Notes: generated by a model not told the origin, from the letters alone. DNA of 64,000 nucleotides from Kingdonia uniflora (GCA_014058105.1 JACGCM010001245.1:2046001-2110000); one strand, 5' to 3'. Numbered from the stretch's first letter, positions 37,521 through 49,728 are shown. Numbers and translations: made by a program.

Positions 37521-38517
37521 CCAATAGCTGGAACTAGACATGGGAATCAAACTTCATCTTTCGCCGAATCACACTGGTTCGCTGATATATGTACTACTAA
37601 CCATGTCGCATAAGACTTGAATAACCTATCACTACATGAGGAGTACAGGGAACAAACAAGGTTATAATTGGCAGTTAATAGGGACTACATTTCCAAAATA
37701 CAGGTTCTTCAACTCTCTTTACTGATTTTACTCTTATTTCCTATTTGATAGTCATACCATTTATGTGAAGGACAAACTCTCAAAGCGGATACTTTTCCAA
37801 GGACCTCATGAGAAAGGTCTATATCCATTCAAGTTCAACCATTCTTCTTTTTTACCTTCTGGTCAAAGCATAACATTTATTGGAGCTAGAACTTCATCTA
37901 CTATATGGCACCAGAGGCTGGGACACCCATCTACTCCTTTTCTCCAAAGAGTCATGTCAACATCACTTACCTCTTAAAGGTAAACTGTCTTCAGTACCCC
38001 TCTACTCTCATTGCCAATTAGGGAAGACCAAGAAACGTCCCTTTATCATTTATGTTACTAGTACTACAAAAATTTAGAGCTTTTGCATTATGATTTTTGG
38101 GGGCCTTCTCCTATTATATCACTTTCTGATTTTATTTATAGAAGACTATACCAAATATTGATGGATTTTTTCAATTTATAATAAAGCAGATTTCTATTTA
38201 GTTTTCATTTCCTTCAAAGCTACTATTGAAAAAAAAATAGATCTGATAATCAAACCTATTCAAACTGATGGAGGGGGTAAATTCATCAGTCACAAATTTA
38301 AAAAATCCCTTATTTATCTCTGGTATTTTACATCAATTTTCGTGTGTTTACACCTCTGAGCAAAATAGCATTGCTGAGAGAAAGCACATGCACATAGTTG
38401 AGATGAGCAAAACTGTATTTGCTCAGAGTTATCTTCCCACCCACTACTGGACTAAATTTTTTTAAGCCTCAGTCTTTCTTATTAATAGGCTTCCCCCCAA
38501 ACAACTTAATTTCATAT
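37521..38517 (+). pseudogene. copia protease, pre-integrase and integrase core, decayed
   Basis: The protease start WFADICTTNHVA lies near 37,578 (the family Asp-Ser-Gly is altered to DIC). A shortened protease leads to the pre-integrase motif WHQRLGHPS (37,905-37,931). The integrase core is readable as GGLL (family WGPSP-like), EDYTKY, QTDGGGKF (second catalytic Asp, about 38,260) and SEQNSIAERKHMHIVEMSKT, whose Glu is the third catalytic residue. The frame ends at FKPQS...LPPKQLNF, where CATAT and the G2 LTR interrupt it. Confidence 0.8.
38513..38517 (+). other. Left 5-bp target-site duplication of G2 (CATAT)
   Basis: CATAT directly precedes the G2 LTR start, and the same five bases follow the last G2 LTR at 46,170-46,174. 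The copia frame is continuous if one copy and the insert are removed. Confidence 0.9.
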
Positions 38518-39049
38518 TTTAATAGCTTATTTTGTATCTCAGACTCATGCTTAATCCTTGACCTCATTAGCATACAGGAAACACTACTAAAGATATGTTC
38601 AACATTCCATAGTTCGAGTCATCACTTTTGACCTCCACATCAACAGTTCAATTTATACAAGTGTACAGTCATCAATAAAGCCGTTGTAAAATAACAGAGA
38701 TCAGAACGATACACAATCTAGTCAAAGAGAATCTTACATATACTTTGTTACGTCCACCATTAAAAATATTAATGGTCGTCAAACGATTACTGCTTAAGGA
38801 CAGGTAATTTTACACAGAAGAATCCTTACTCTAAAATTCCAGATACTCAGAGCACTCATTATAATAAGTTAGTAATCTCAATAAGATAATCTTCTCTTTC
38901 TCAAAATCCTCCAGAGAGGTCGTAGTTTTTAACCAATTCAAAGGTTTTCTACGCTAAATTATCTTGTTGATTATTGTTTACTATTTTTGAGCGTTCTAAA
39001 CACATTTGGTGTAAAGGCTAAGTTCGAATCTCGGAATTAGGCTATTACA
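38518..39049 (+). repeat. LTR5 (G2), 532 bp
   Basis: It starts TTTAATAGCTTATTTTG, where LTR8 has TGTAATAGATTATTTC, so the first TG is mutated. It ends GGCTATTACA. It matches LTR8 closely over the first 100 bp (actactaa.gatatgttcaac). Confidence 0.85.
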
Positions 39050-41400
39050 TTTGGCGTCTGTGGGAACAAAGTTCTTAAACTCATTGTCACAGAAAATTGC
39101 TGATTATCTCTTTACGACATGACGGTTCCAGACCAAAGTATGCTTCCAGGCTGTGGGAATCAAAATAGCTAGTCACGATTCTCAGAAGTAATAGAAATCC
39201 TTAGCTTGAAACATTGTTATTGTCTCTGTTATGTTCCATTTCACTGGGACACCTAAATGTTCCTTTCAATCTTCTGTTTCATATCATGGGTTTCGCCATC
39301 AAGGGGAAAGATCTATATTTGGGTAAAACATTTTAGTTTCACCCGGTTGCAACTATACGAAGTACATCAACTCTAATCATCATGAGGATCTCTCTCTCTC
39401 TCTCTGATCTCGATTTGGTGACACGGGTATCCATCATTGATTCTCTCTCTCTATTCTCTTTTTGAGTTTACTCAGATCGCAAAGTTTAGAATTCCAAATT
39501 TATGCTTACATGTGGCTATCAAAGAGCTCAATTTCGATTCAACCAACAGTTCATAAAGATTAACGCTTCGTTCTACTGCAACACCCCCAAATCTACCCTT
39601 TCTGATGTATGGATTCAGATTTGTGTTTGGATGATTGGGTATAATTGGAGATATGATTTTGTTTGGTACGAAGTTGCAGCTTGCTGAGTTATCACCTTGT
39701 GCGCTTAAATCAAACGCTTATCTTACCGAAGAGCTATTTTCATGATGGTCGTAGTCGACGAACTAAACTCTTCAATCAAATAATCCATGGGCAATTCTAA
39801 ATGAAACTATGGTCGAGCGTAGACTGAGGAATTATAGATACTTCTGCTTCCAATTGGAACTCAAGCTATTTAAAGCAACAATGGCGATAACCATTAAAGG
39901 CGAATAGACTGTTTCCCCTGCTATCAACAGCTGCATTGACGCTATTATTCGTTGAGATGGGCATTGGATATGATCAACATGGGCAGGATATTATGCCTAC
40001 ATTGAGGCGGGCATATAGAGATGCAATTGTGACCAATTCGATTCTCACTTTCAGGAGAGGGTCGATACTAGGTATTTCATTGGATCTAACAATATTGAAT
40101 AAATTTCATTTGATTTCATCGTCATTGTATTCGTTGTCGTCTTCGTCGTGGAGATTGTTTTTGCAACCCCAACAAACACAGCTACAGGGACCGTACATGC
40201 AGGTTACATATTACATATTACATATTACATATTACAGGTCAAGAAAAATGCGGTTTAAATTACAAGGGCGTACTACTCGTATTGATTTTCCTCTATTCGA
40301 CGACACTGATCCAGAAGATTGGGCTTTTTGGGGTATCGCCTTGTGCTCCTCGGACTTAAGGATTGTTACAGCTTTCGGGGTTTCATTTCCAACATAATTT
40401 TTGGGGTATCGAAAATGATTCAAGGATTGTTACAGCTTGTGGAGGTATCACTTTGTGTGCTTAAATCAAACCCTTGCTGAAGATCTGTTCTTGCAATGGT
40501 TGTCGTAAAAGGAGACAAATCGAATGGTTCTCCAATTTTTGATGATGATTTAACTTTTCATATATGGAGTAATTTTCCACTAGAATTCCTCTGCTTTACA
40601 ATGAGCCAGATCCAAATATGGAGATGTATGTATCTATATCTTACATTCCTTCAAACGACATCGATTCAGAGAGTGATATAGTTGTCAATGCTTATTCGTG
40701 CGACGAGTTTCATACAGGCAGATATCAAGTCTCCCCATATATCTTGAGCTCAAGTACTATTCCGTAAAAGGAATTATAAGCACGGTGACTATTTCGAGTT
40801 CGTGCACGGTAGTCTGAGTTGCCTTTATTGTATGACGGGTCGCCACTTCGATACACTTTCGACTCGTATTTTGCAAAGGGGTCTCCTAATTTGAATATGT
40901 TTACGCCTTTTGGGTCACCACCCATGTCATCTTTTCCCTTTAGTTGTTCCCTTGGGTCGGGTTCCATCAAAGAAAGGGTAAACTTAAGCACAGACCCCAA
41001 CTCATTTGAAGATCTGCTACCTCTTTGGCTCAGCTCAAGTGAGCCTCAACCACCAATGGACCGAGTTAAATCGGTTCGTCCCATTTTCTATGATCAACTT
41101 GACCAAGTCAACTCGTTTGATTTGCCCACTCCAAACTCCTATTTCTGATGATGTTGGTTGGGTAATCTGAATTAATGTTTGATTCTGCCAAACTATAAAT
41201 CATCTTAGCTCGACCTCAGTTTCAAAGCCGTTTTAGCTCAGACTTATTACTCGACCTCATCTTTTCAATAACATCAACCACATTATTAAAGTGCTCGAGG
41301 TCAAGGTACTCGAGGCTATAATAACTTACTATCAATCTCATATCCAATAGTATTCAAGGCCGGGGAATTCAAGCTCTTACTTGGGGACGGGCTCTACCAG
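39050..41400 (+). other. G2 internal 1: no clear pol, mosaic of short fragments
   Basis: A damaged primer-binding site (tggcgtctgtgggaac) starts at 39,052. After it I find no PR, RT or integrase. Visible items are a (TC)n run at 39,388-39,406; four copies of catattaca near 40,206-40,238; a gag-like start TTRIDFPLFDDTDPEDWAF at about 40,265-40,325; and a frame at 40,520-40,590 (GSPIFDDDLTFHIWSNFPLE) that resembles copia gag. Two segments are repeated: 39,690-39,760 resembles 40,446-40,515 (cttaaatcaaac core), and 40,330-40,375 resembles 40,401-40,440 (aaggattgttacagctt core). Origin is unclear; captured fragments are possible. Confidence 0.45.
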
Positions 41401-42090
41401 CACATTGCAGGTCGATAATTGGTTCGTCCAAATTAATCAATCAGATTACATATTACAGTTTGGTTATTAGTTCGTCTAATTCGACCAAACAGATTGCATA
41501 TTATAGGTTACATATCATAGTACTTTTCTACTATCTCATATAAGTACCTCTATATACAGAATTGTTGCTTCAGCCAATTCGATCTTCTAAATACATTACA
41601 GGTTGCTTATTGGTTCATCCCAATTCGACCAACACATATAATATATTACATGTCGATTATTGGTTTATCCAATTTGACAAAACAGATCACATTACAGGAT
41701 GATTATTGGTTCTTCCAATGTGACCAAACATTTTACATACATTACAGGTCGTTTATTGGCTCATCCCAATTCGACTACCCATCTAATACATCACAGGTTG
41801 CTTATTGGTTCATCCTAATTCGACCACCAATCTAATATATTACAGGTCTATTATTGGTTCGTCCAATTCGACCAAATAAAGCACATTCCAAGTCGATAAT
41901 TAGTTTGTCCAATGCGACCAAACAAATCACATACATTACAGGTCGCTTATTGGCTAATCCTAATTCGACCACCCATCTAATACATTACAGGTCACTTATT
42001 GGATTATCCCAATTTGACCAGCCCATCTAATGCAGTACAGGTCGGTTATTAATTCATCTAATTTGACCAAACATAGTACATATTACTGGT
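41401..42090 (+). repeat. 48-50 bp tandem repeat in G2
   Basis: About twelve diverged copies of the unit cattacaggtcgcttattgg, each followed by a ttcatcc.aattcgacca block, start for example near 41,597, 41,645, 41,691, 41,739, 41,790, 41,839, 41,885, 41,935, 41,985 and 42,033. Like the 160-bp array of the other family, it lies in the 3' half of the element, before the LTR, but the sequence is unrelated. Confidence 0.88.
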
Positions 42091-42226
42091 CAAAAACAAG
42101 CATTAATAATAATAAACTGGATTAGAATCAAGACAGAAATGTCAGGCAATGGATATAGAATGAATTTCTCAGCCAACACCACTTGCCCATGATGCTTCTC
42201 GTGCTATTAGCTGAGAGTCCTCTAAT

Positions 42227-42696
42227 CTAAGGAGCTTATTCCGCATCTCGGACTCAAGCTCCATCTTCGACCATCATATGACCACTCAACCTCGTCAACA
42301 TGCACGTGGCACATTTATGGAAGACACATTATAGAGCAGGAGTTACTCAAGTCATTACACAATCATTATGAAGACTCATCAAAACCATATATTATAACAT
42401 TCATCATTAAAATAAATGACGGTCATAAAGCGGTCATATTATAAGACCTATAAATAAGACCATAGAACTACAGAGAAATGATAGACTTTTCATATCAAGA
42501 AAGTTTCTACAGAACATCCTTGTAATAGCTAACATTCTCAATAACATCACTCTCTTTATCAAAATCCACAATAGAGGTCGTGGTTTTTAACCTATTCAAA
42601 GATTTTCCATGCTAAACTTTTGTGTTAGTTATTATTAGCATTCTGATTACATCTGGTGTAAAGGCTAAGTCCGAATCCCTGAATTAGGTTATTACA
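42227..42696 (+). repeat. LTR6 (G2), 470 bp, shared by both internal regions
   Basis: The start is worn (ctaaggagcttattccgcat against tgtagtggcttattccgcat of LTR7). The end is GGTTATTACA. A TATA-like cctataaataagacc is near 42,450. The 3' internal sequence (caccacttgcccatgatg) precedes it and a primer-binding site follows it, so one LTR serves two units. Confidence 0.8.
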
Positions 42697-42698
42697 TT

Positions 42699-42716
42699 TG
42701 GCGCCGTCTGTGGGAA
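42699..42716 (+). other. Primer-binding site (G2)
   Basis: TGGCGCCGTCTGTGGGAA begins two bases after LTR6. It is the best preserved site in the window and shows the parental form of those in A and C. The tRNA is not assigned. Confidence 0.85.
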
Positions 42717-45428
42717 TCAAACTCACGACCACGTGGTTAAAAGCCCTATATTATCAAATATACATATCAAGCAAGTTACTTCACATATCAAATAGATTAT
42801 TACACATATAATCCAGATTACTAAACAAATCAAACGGATTGAGCTTTATATTACCAACCTGTACTTCAAGAACAGTAATCTTCTAGTTTGCCCGGATGTC
42901 TTGCCAAGAATAAGCACTCCTATCGCTTCCCCGATAGTTTTCTATCGCCTGATAAAATTTCCTTCTCAAATGACACTCAGAACTTAAATGTTTCCTCTCC
43001 TTGAGAATAAGATTTGCACCACTTTTCTCTCTCTCTGAAACTGTAGGTAATTTATGAGGGAGAAAAATATGAGTTTTTATACTCTCCCTTGGTTTATGAA
43101 ACGATGGCTCCTTCTGACACGCGTCACTCATCCCTACTGTCTCTACAGACATCTTTTTGGGTAACAACGTTATCATAACTTCTGTGATAACGTTTACTGT
43201 CATCACGTTTGTCTATACTGTTTGCCATTAAAATTTTCTACTTCTTCATAAATATAGTACAATTGACCAATCACCATTCTTTTAAACTCTACCAAGGTTG
43301 TAAGACTTTCCTATAATAGATTAATATTTAAAATTCGAAGAGATCTATACAGTAGTTAAAATCCTACAGCTGCCTTCCAGAAATATTTGTACACAAACAG
43401 TAAAATAGAATACTTTATTCATCATCTTACATTTATTTGGATACCAACACAAAATACTAAAACCATAATACTTTGTACGAGCTCTCACTTCAAGCTTACC
43501 GCTCTTTCAAGTCACATCTAAAGCAGCTTCGATGGTTTACCTCTCGCACATAATTATATCTCCTCTTGTAGCTCTTGCGTCCTCCTCAACAATCTTGTCA
43601 CACGCGAGCTATCGATCAGTCAGTTCCCACACCGTGACACTCAGCAACGACCTACGAAATACATCGCACCAGAAAAAAGTTATCATACTCTTTACTCTTA
43701 CCTTCTTCATCTAGTCCAATCAGATTTCAATGGCCATTCGAGTAACACAGCATTATAAGGCAATCGACAAAAATACCACTCATGGAGTTCAGCATCCTTG
43801 ATATGAAAGTGACCATCTGCTGCCTGATAGGAATGTTGAGAACGAGTCCTCTCCCTAGGAAATCATACTAGCTCCACAACAAATTTATCCCTACAGAAGT
43901 TACAAATCATAACAGCCAAGAATCACTACTTTATAACCATGAGAAAGATCTCTGCGAATCCAGATCACCCCACAGATTTTGTTGAAGGGAATATTTTCTA
44001 AGTACATTTTTCAGGAAAGTAAAATATCAAAATCAAATGAAAATAATGTGACAGGTCATCCCTTCCATATTATGAAATATCTCCTCTGATTTTATACGAG
44101 CAAATATACAGCTGGCAACATGCAAGATCATGCAAGTCCAACAGTAGCACCTACAGATCAATATCACTCCTTTTTTAGATTTGGAGATATTATGTCATCC
44201 AGTTCGAATACACAGGTCGTAGAAAACCATATATATTTTTATCCTTCAAGTCATCTCACAAAAAGTATCTACTTCCTATCACCAGATTTTTGAACTCCTT
44301 TAACTTTTCAAACTCCACCACACACTGAAGTCCATACAGCTCGATTTTCCCTATCATACCACCTGATAAAATTACACCTATTTACAGACTCATATTTTAT
44401 AATAGAAGACTACATAAACAAGTTCGACACAAAGAGACAAAAGACTAGAACGAGGATATTTTCATTAGTTCAAAACTTTCTCTTACAAAATACTTTACAG
44501 ATAATAAAATTTTCCAAATAATTCCAATAGATTACTTTACACAGTTACAGTTTGAATTGTTTTTCAACAGCCTACAGGGAAAATGATGAAAAACTGAAGC
44601 AACTTCCAAACTCTGATCACATGCTGTAAGGTCCAGGAAACAGTTAGAACTAGAAATCGCAGATGAAAGATCTTCTTCATGGCCAATATCTATGGTCCAT
44701 GAAAAAAAATGATTCCTCCATCATCGTCACCTCTTTTACCATAACCCTAACCCGCATGTTAGAGACAGATGGAAGGCACTAATTTTTAGAAATGACTCAT
44801 TCACTAGCAGGATACCGACGAGACTCCCTCGGACGAATGCCTGCCGCTTCATCTTCAGTTATAGCAGCCTCCTTCGCTAGTAAACATAGCCTATTTAGGC
44901 GCTCTGCCTTAGATGTCAGTAAATAGTATAACTGCGCCATTTGATAATAATCATCCCCCGCCTCCATCACTTCTTTATATGGCATGCGGTGATAAGTAGG
45001 CGACAGAGGAATTGGTATCCGCAAATACAGAGGTTAGTATCCAAAGTACCGAATACGCAATTCCTTCATTTTTCTATGAATCCAAGACTCCCGAGATTGG
45101 TTCCTGGTATACTCTCAACGGTCAGGATCTTCTTAACAGTCAAGAATAGAGAATAAAAGAATCAGAGATGAAGACTTGGTTCATCACACTCACCTCCAAA
45201 TTTTTTTTATTCTATGATGAGCATTTAAAGTAGACCCTTCAAATTCCCATCGTCAGAAGGAGTTCCCATGTAAATAACATTGACTAGAACCATTGGTTCT
45301 CGAAAATCGAAAAGCCATAAACAGATTCTCATATATATATATTGGAAATGATTCCCAAATATTAACTGCAGCGTCAACCAACACCACTCGCCCACAAGTT
45401 TTCTCAAACTGTTAGCCGAGAGGGCGGT
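42717..45428 (-). pseudogene. G2 internal 2: deleted gag-pol, remnant of antisense aORF1
   Basis: No gag or pol is present. On the minus strand, 44,797-45,075 reads KMKELRIRYFGY...RIPIPLSPTYHRMPYKE, homologous to the first block of aORF1 in Z, A and B (RLKLKYFGD...). About 43,530-43,660 reads a piece (FRRSL, WELTDR, IVEEDARATRGD) that matches the end of its second block. The piece at 42,883-43,206 is open but I cannot align it. The polypurine tract gccgagagggcgg ends at 45,428. So the antisense gene is present in a second, diverged family. Confidence 0.65.
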
Positions 45429-45603
45429 TGTAGTGGCTTATTCCGCATCTCGAACTCATGCATCATCTTTAAACAACATGCGAACTTTCGATCTCACCTA
45501 AAGAAAACGTGGCACAATGTTAATCAAGACAACGACATCAGGAAGCTAATACAGTACAAATTTCTCAACCAACACCACTCATCCATGAGGCTCCTCATGC
45601 TCT
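45429..45603 (+). repeat. Partial LTR7 and short internal remnant (G2)
   Basis: TGTAGTGGCTTATTCCGC follows the polypurine tract, but the LTR stops after about 85 bp (cgtggcac). Pre-LTR internal sequence (ctcaaccaacaccactcatc) then leads into LTR8. A third unit has therefore been deleted almost completely. Confidence 0.75.
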
Positions 45604-46169
45604 TGTAATAGATTATTTCTTATCTCTGACTCAAGCTTCATCCTCGACGCCATCATCATATAGGAAGCACTACTAAGGATATGTTCAACATTTCTTAGTT
45701 CAGGTCATCACTTTCGACCTCTACCTCAACAGTTCGATTTATACAAGTGTATAGTCGTCAATAGAGGTGTTGTATAGTTACAAAGATAAGAACGTTACAG
45801 AATCTGGTCAAAGAACATCTTACATATACTTTGTAATGTCCATCATTAAGAATATTAATGGTCGCCAAACGGTCATATAAAAAGACCTATAAATAGGACC
45901 AGAGAACTATAGATCAAGGACGGGTAGTTCTATACAGAAGAATCCTTACTCTAAAATTCTAGATACCCAGAGCACTTATTGTAATAAGTTAGGAATCATA
46001 ATAAGATCATCTTCCCTATCTCAAAATCCATCAGAAAGGTTGTGATTTTTAACCTATTAAAAGCTTTTCCATGCTAAATTATCTTGCTGATTATTGTTTA
46101 CTATTCTTAAACGTTCTAAACACATTTGGTCTAAAGGCTAAGTCTGAATCCCAGAATTAGGCTATTACA
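45604..46169 (+). repeat. LTR8 (G2), 566 bp
   Basis: It starts TGTAATAGATTATTTC, ends GGCTATTACA, and has a TATA-like cctataaataggacc near 45,882. It is the intact partner of LTR5. Confidence 0.88.
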
Positions 46170-46695
46170 CATATCATTATGGGAAAAACTCTTTAATAAA
46201 TCATCAAACTACAAATTTCTAAAATCCTATGGGTACTTCCTATCCTTGGCTTAAACCATATACCAAAAATAAACTCCAAAAAAGGTGTAAATTTTGTATT
46301 CTTAATGGGTATAGTTTAAATCATAGAGATTATTGGTGTTTAGACCCTCTCAGTGGTCAAGTTCTAGTCTTTAGACATGTGATATTCAATGAAGACATAT
46401 TTCCTTAGTGTTCTTCTACAGTCTTACAGTCCAAACCCTTATGTAGTACATACTCTAATCCTCCAATCAGTGTTCCTCTTTTTCCTCCTCCTACCACACC
46501 TACAAAATCACCACCTCCATCACATTAACCTCAGACACCAACCACCCCCTTATACTGCACCATACCTACTATACAAGCAGATTCAACCATCTCTACCTTA
46601 CCTCATACACCAGCTCCTCCTCCTTCACAATAATTAGCACCAACCACTCCATCGTCTCCATTACTAGCTTTACCATCCGCTATATCAGTTATTTT
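46170..46695 (+). pseudogene. copia integrase C-terminal part, decayed
   Basis: The frame broken at 38,517 resumes: LFNKS, YKFLKSYG, WLKPYTKNKLQKRCKFCI, LNGYSLNHRDYWCLDPLSG and RHVIFNEDIFP up to about 46,410. This is the usual copia stretch between the integrase core and RT. It is followed by a Pro-rich low-complexity linker to 46,690. The first five bases are the right CATAT duplication. Confidence 0.8.
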
Positions 46696-47045
46696 AAGGG
46701 CTGGCCCTGCAGTTTTGGAGGACATAGGCGAAACTCAAAAAATGCTCCGCCCCCTTATAATTTTTTTTCTTAGTTTCTTGCGGGGAGTTTTAAGTTTAGT
46801 TTTAAAAAAAATTGTTAAAAACAATCATCGTAACTAAGAAAGAAAGGATCCAGATCTCAGATCGAGAAAGATCTTAAGTATTTTTGGGTTAGGTTTATTA
46901 TTAGATGAAGCTTAAGCAAAAGAAGAGATGGGTATTTTGAAGGCCCAAACATATGAGAGTTGGATTTTTGGGGACCCCTATTTTTCACCGAAAATTACAG
47001 GTCCTAGGCGGCCACCTCTTGGGTCTATAGCCAGGGCCGGGCCTG
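46696..47045. mobile_element. hAT-type MITE, 350 bp
   Basis: Ends AAGGGCTGGCCCTG and CAGGGCCGGGCCTG are inverted repeats (11 of 14 positions pair). They are flanked by an 8-bp duplication, gttatttt (46,688-46,695) and gttgtttt (47,046-47,053), with one mismatch. The inner end aggcggccacctcttgggt is typical of a widespread plant hAT group. There is no coding capacity. The copia frame resumes after it. Confidence 0.85.
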
Positions 47046-48744
47046 GTTGTTTTTACTCCCATATCATCAACCTTACAACCTAACACTCAAAACCATCATA
47101 TGGTTACAAGATCTAGCTCCAAATGGAATCTTCAAACCCAAAACTTATTTTACCACCAAACATCCTCTACCTACAATACTTCTTGACAGTTGCACCTCTG
47201 ATGTTCCTACTTGTTTTACACAAGCTGTAAAAGACTCCTCTTGGAGGAATTCTATGGCAATTGAGTTTAATGCAGTTATACAAACAGGTACATGGAAGCT
47301 ACCTCCTCCCTTTAATCAAAAACCTGTTGGAAGCAAATGGGTTTTTAAGATAAAATACAAATCAAATGGTAGTATAGAGAGATACAAAGCAAGACTTGTA
47401 GAAAAAGGTTATCATCAACAAGATGGAATAGACTACACTGAAACTTTCAGTCCAGTAGCTAAACCTATTACCATTAGACTTTTCATTGCTTTAGCAGTTC
47501 AATATTATTAGCTTATTAGATAGTTAGATATCACCAATGCATTTTTACATGGAACTCTAAAAGAAGAAGTCTATAAGGTCTGACCTTTTGGATTTGTTGA
47601 CCCCCTTCATCCCAATTTTGTCTGCAGATTACATAAATCAATATATGGTCTAAAACAGGCACCTAGAGCCTGGTATGAGTTTCTAGTTCAAGGACTTAAT
47701 GAATGTGACTTCCACACTTCAAAGCCAGACACCTCATTATTTCTTCAGAGAATACCCTCTTCTTTAACAATCATTCCAATCTATATGGATGACATCCTTG
47801 TAACTGGTAGTTCACCTTATATATGTCATTCTCTTATTCAATAATTAAGTTCCAGATTTGTACTAAAAGAATTAGGGCCTCTACGTATACTATTTTCTAG
47901 GTTTAGAACCAACAAGAACATCTCAAGGACTCTTTCTTCATCAGTCAAAGTATGTTATAGATCTTTTACAAAAATCTCACATGGATGGGGCAAAGCCATG
48001 CTCCTCACCCAGCTCTACTACCACCAAGCACCAACCATCTGATGGAGACAAATTAGAAAACATTTCTAATTATAGATCTTTAGTAAGTGATTTTTAATAA
48101 CTTACATGGAATAGACCAGATCTTGCCTTTGCTATCAATCAAGTATGCCAGTTTATACATTCACCAACAACCATATATTTAGTAGTAGCCAAGAGGATTC
48201 TCAGATATGTTAAAGGCACCATTGAACATGGCATTTTCTTTTCAAAAGGTAGTGATCTACTTATAGTATTCTCAGATGCAGATTGGGCTAGTGATCCATA
48301 TGACAGAAGGCCCACTAGTGGTTATTGTGTAATATTTGGTAATTCCCCAATGTCATGGAGTGCAAAGAAGCAAGCCATAGTAGCAAGGTCTTCCACTGAA
48401 AGTGAGTACAGATCTTTAGCACTAACTGTTACTGATTTATCTTGAATTTGTATTCTTATTATAAACCTCCACATTTTTATCCATCAAGCTCCTATCATCT
48501 GGTGTGACAATATTAGTGCAATTTCATTGGCATCTAATCCTATTTTCCATGCTAGAACCAAACATTTTGAGATAGATTATCACTACATCGGAGAACTGGT
48601 TACTCAAAATTCTATTCAAGTTCAGCATTTGTGTACAGGAGATCAGGTAGCAGACATATTTACTAAAGGCCTATCCTCTCAAAGATATATTTATCTCAAA
48701 GGCAAGCTTTTACTTCAGCCTCCTTCCTTTAGCTTGAGGGTATG
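47046..48744 (+). pseudogene. copia reverse transcriptase and RNase H, decayed
   Basis: RT begins with SSWRNSMAIEFNAVIQTGTW and VGSKWVFKIKYKSNGSIERY (47,047-47,511, open). It continues with LDITNAFLHGTLKEEVY, SIYGLKQAPRAWYEF and the catalytic YMDDIL near 47,785. RNase H follows with FSDADWASDP, TSGYCVIFG and ARSSTESEYRSLA (48,265-48,420) and the C-terminal open block 48,527-48,775 (FHARTKHFEIDYH, DQVADIFTKGL). A few stops (for example at 47,512 and 48,097) and a frameshift near 47,890 break the frame. It is the best preserved pol in the window. Confidence 0.92.
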
Positions 48745-48937
48745 TGTTAAGGATAACATTGAGTCAGTAGTCTAACTAACACAGCAGTCTAACTGTATCC
48801 AACTATCTAATAGAGTTAGTTTAGGCTAATATAGTTAGTTAAGGACTATTACAACTAATATCGTATTTAGTCTATAAATAGACTTGTAACAATTCATTTG
48901 AAATCAATTAAAGAATTCTTTATTTTCTCAATTGTTC
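48745..48937 (+). repeat. copia 3' LTR
   Basis: TGTTAAGGATAACATTG starts just after the purine-rich tagcttgagggta. A TATA box, tctataaata, is at 48,871. The right end is uncertain: candidates are ttttctca at 48,930 or gttca at 48,937. At about 190 bp it is short but within the copia range. Confidence 0.7.
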
Positions 48938-49719
48938 AATCTCTATTAGGTGGCAATGCATGAACTGCAGCGGAAGCGGCTTGATGACGAGGATTCTAAA
49001 TATCTTGGTAACAAATAAATTATTTATGTTGGTTATTTCTAATATTAGGGTCCTACCCAACCCAAATTGACCTTGTTAAAAAAAATTAGTTTGGGAGCCA
49101 AGCCTATAGGATTGGCACTCGTAATAGACGAATAGAGTGGGAAGCTGATTTTGGAGGCATATAAAATCATGGTACGTGACATTTATCTAGAGAGATGGTG
49201 ATGAGCACACTGGAGTAATAATTTGAGCAAATTTGATAAAACCCTTACTTATTCAATCCTAGTCCCTTTTCAACATATTACGCCAGTCAAAGTCAATTGA
49301 CTAACGAAAACTGTTGTCAATTTAAAAGAAAATAAATACATGCCTACCCATTTCATTTAAAAATCAATAATAAAAAAGAAGATAAAATAGGTGGTCTGCA
49401 ACAAGATCCAATTAAGGTATCTCTAACTCCATTTGGTTTATTTAACGATTTTACTTTTATTTAGAGTTAAAAACAAAAAACACAATTAATGTCTTTATTA
49501 ATGCTCGAGGGGTGCAATGCTGAAAGGGATAGCTAATAAAGGGGTATAAAACTAAAAAAAATTAAATTAAATCCAGATTTTTGAAAGGGTATAGTAGGGT
49601 TTATACATTGAAGCAGTCAATTTCCTTTAACTTATCATTATGGAGTTTTAGCTTAGCAGCTAACGGTCATGGACTTATGGTCATGGCTGAAACTAGAGAT
49701 CGGACGGAGTATGTGTGCT
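48938..49719. other. Non-coding AT-rich stretch
   Basis: I see no gene, repeat boundary or RNA gene here. Open frames are short and in unlikely sequence. It may be old host intergenic DNA or a worn element. Confidence 0.4.
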
Positions 49720-49728
49720 GATCTAAAT

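Larger units (their letters stand above)
38518..46169 (+). mobile_element. G2: Tat-related array with four LTRs, inserted in copia
   Basis: The order is LTR5 (38,518-39,049), internal 1 (39,050-42,226), LTR6 (42,227-42,696), internal 2 (42,697-45,428), partial LTR7 (45,429-45,515), a short internal remnant and LTR8 (45,604-46,169). The 5-bp duplication CATAT flanks only the outermost LTRs, so the whole block behaves as one insertion that later expanded. LTR ends resemble those of the Z-A-B family (shared aggttttccacgctaaa and ggctattaca), so the families are related. Confidence 0.85.
36768..48937 (+). mobile_element. Ty1/copia element, 5' part outside the window, interrupted twice
   Basis: One copia coding sequence can be followed through 36,768-38,517, 46,170-46,695 and 47,046-48,744, with a 3' LTR start at 48,745. 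The gaps are the G2 array (38,518-46,169) and an hAT-type MITE (46,696-47,045). On the left, the Z-A-B array is inserted in the gag frame, so the 5' LTR and the start of gag must be left of the window unless they have been lost. Confidence 0.85.
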
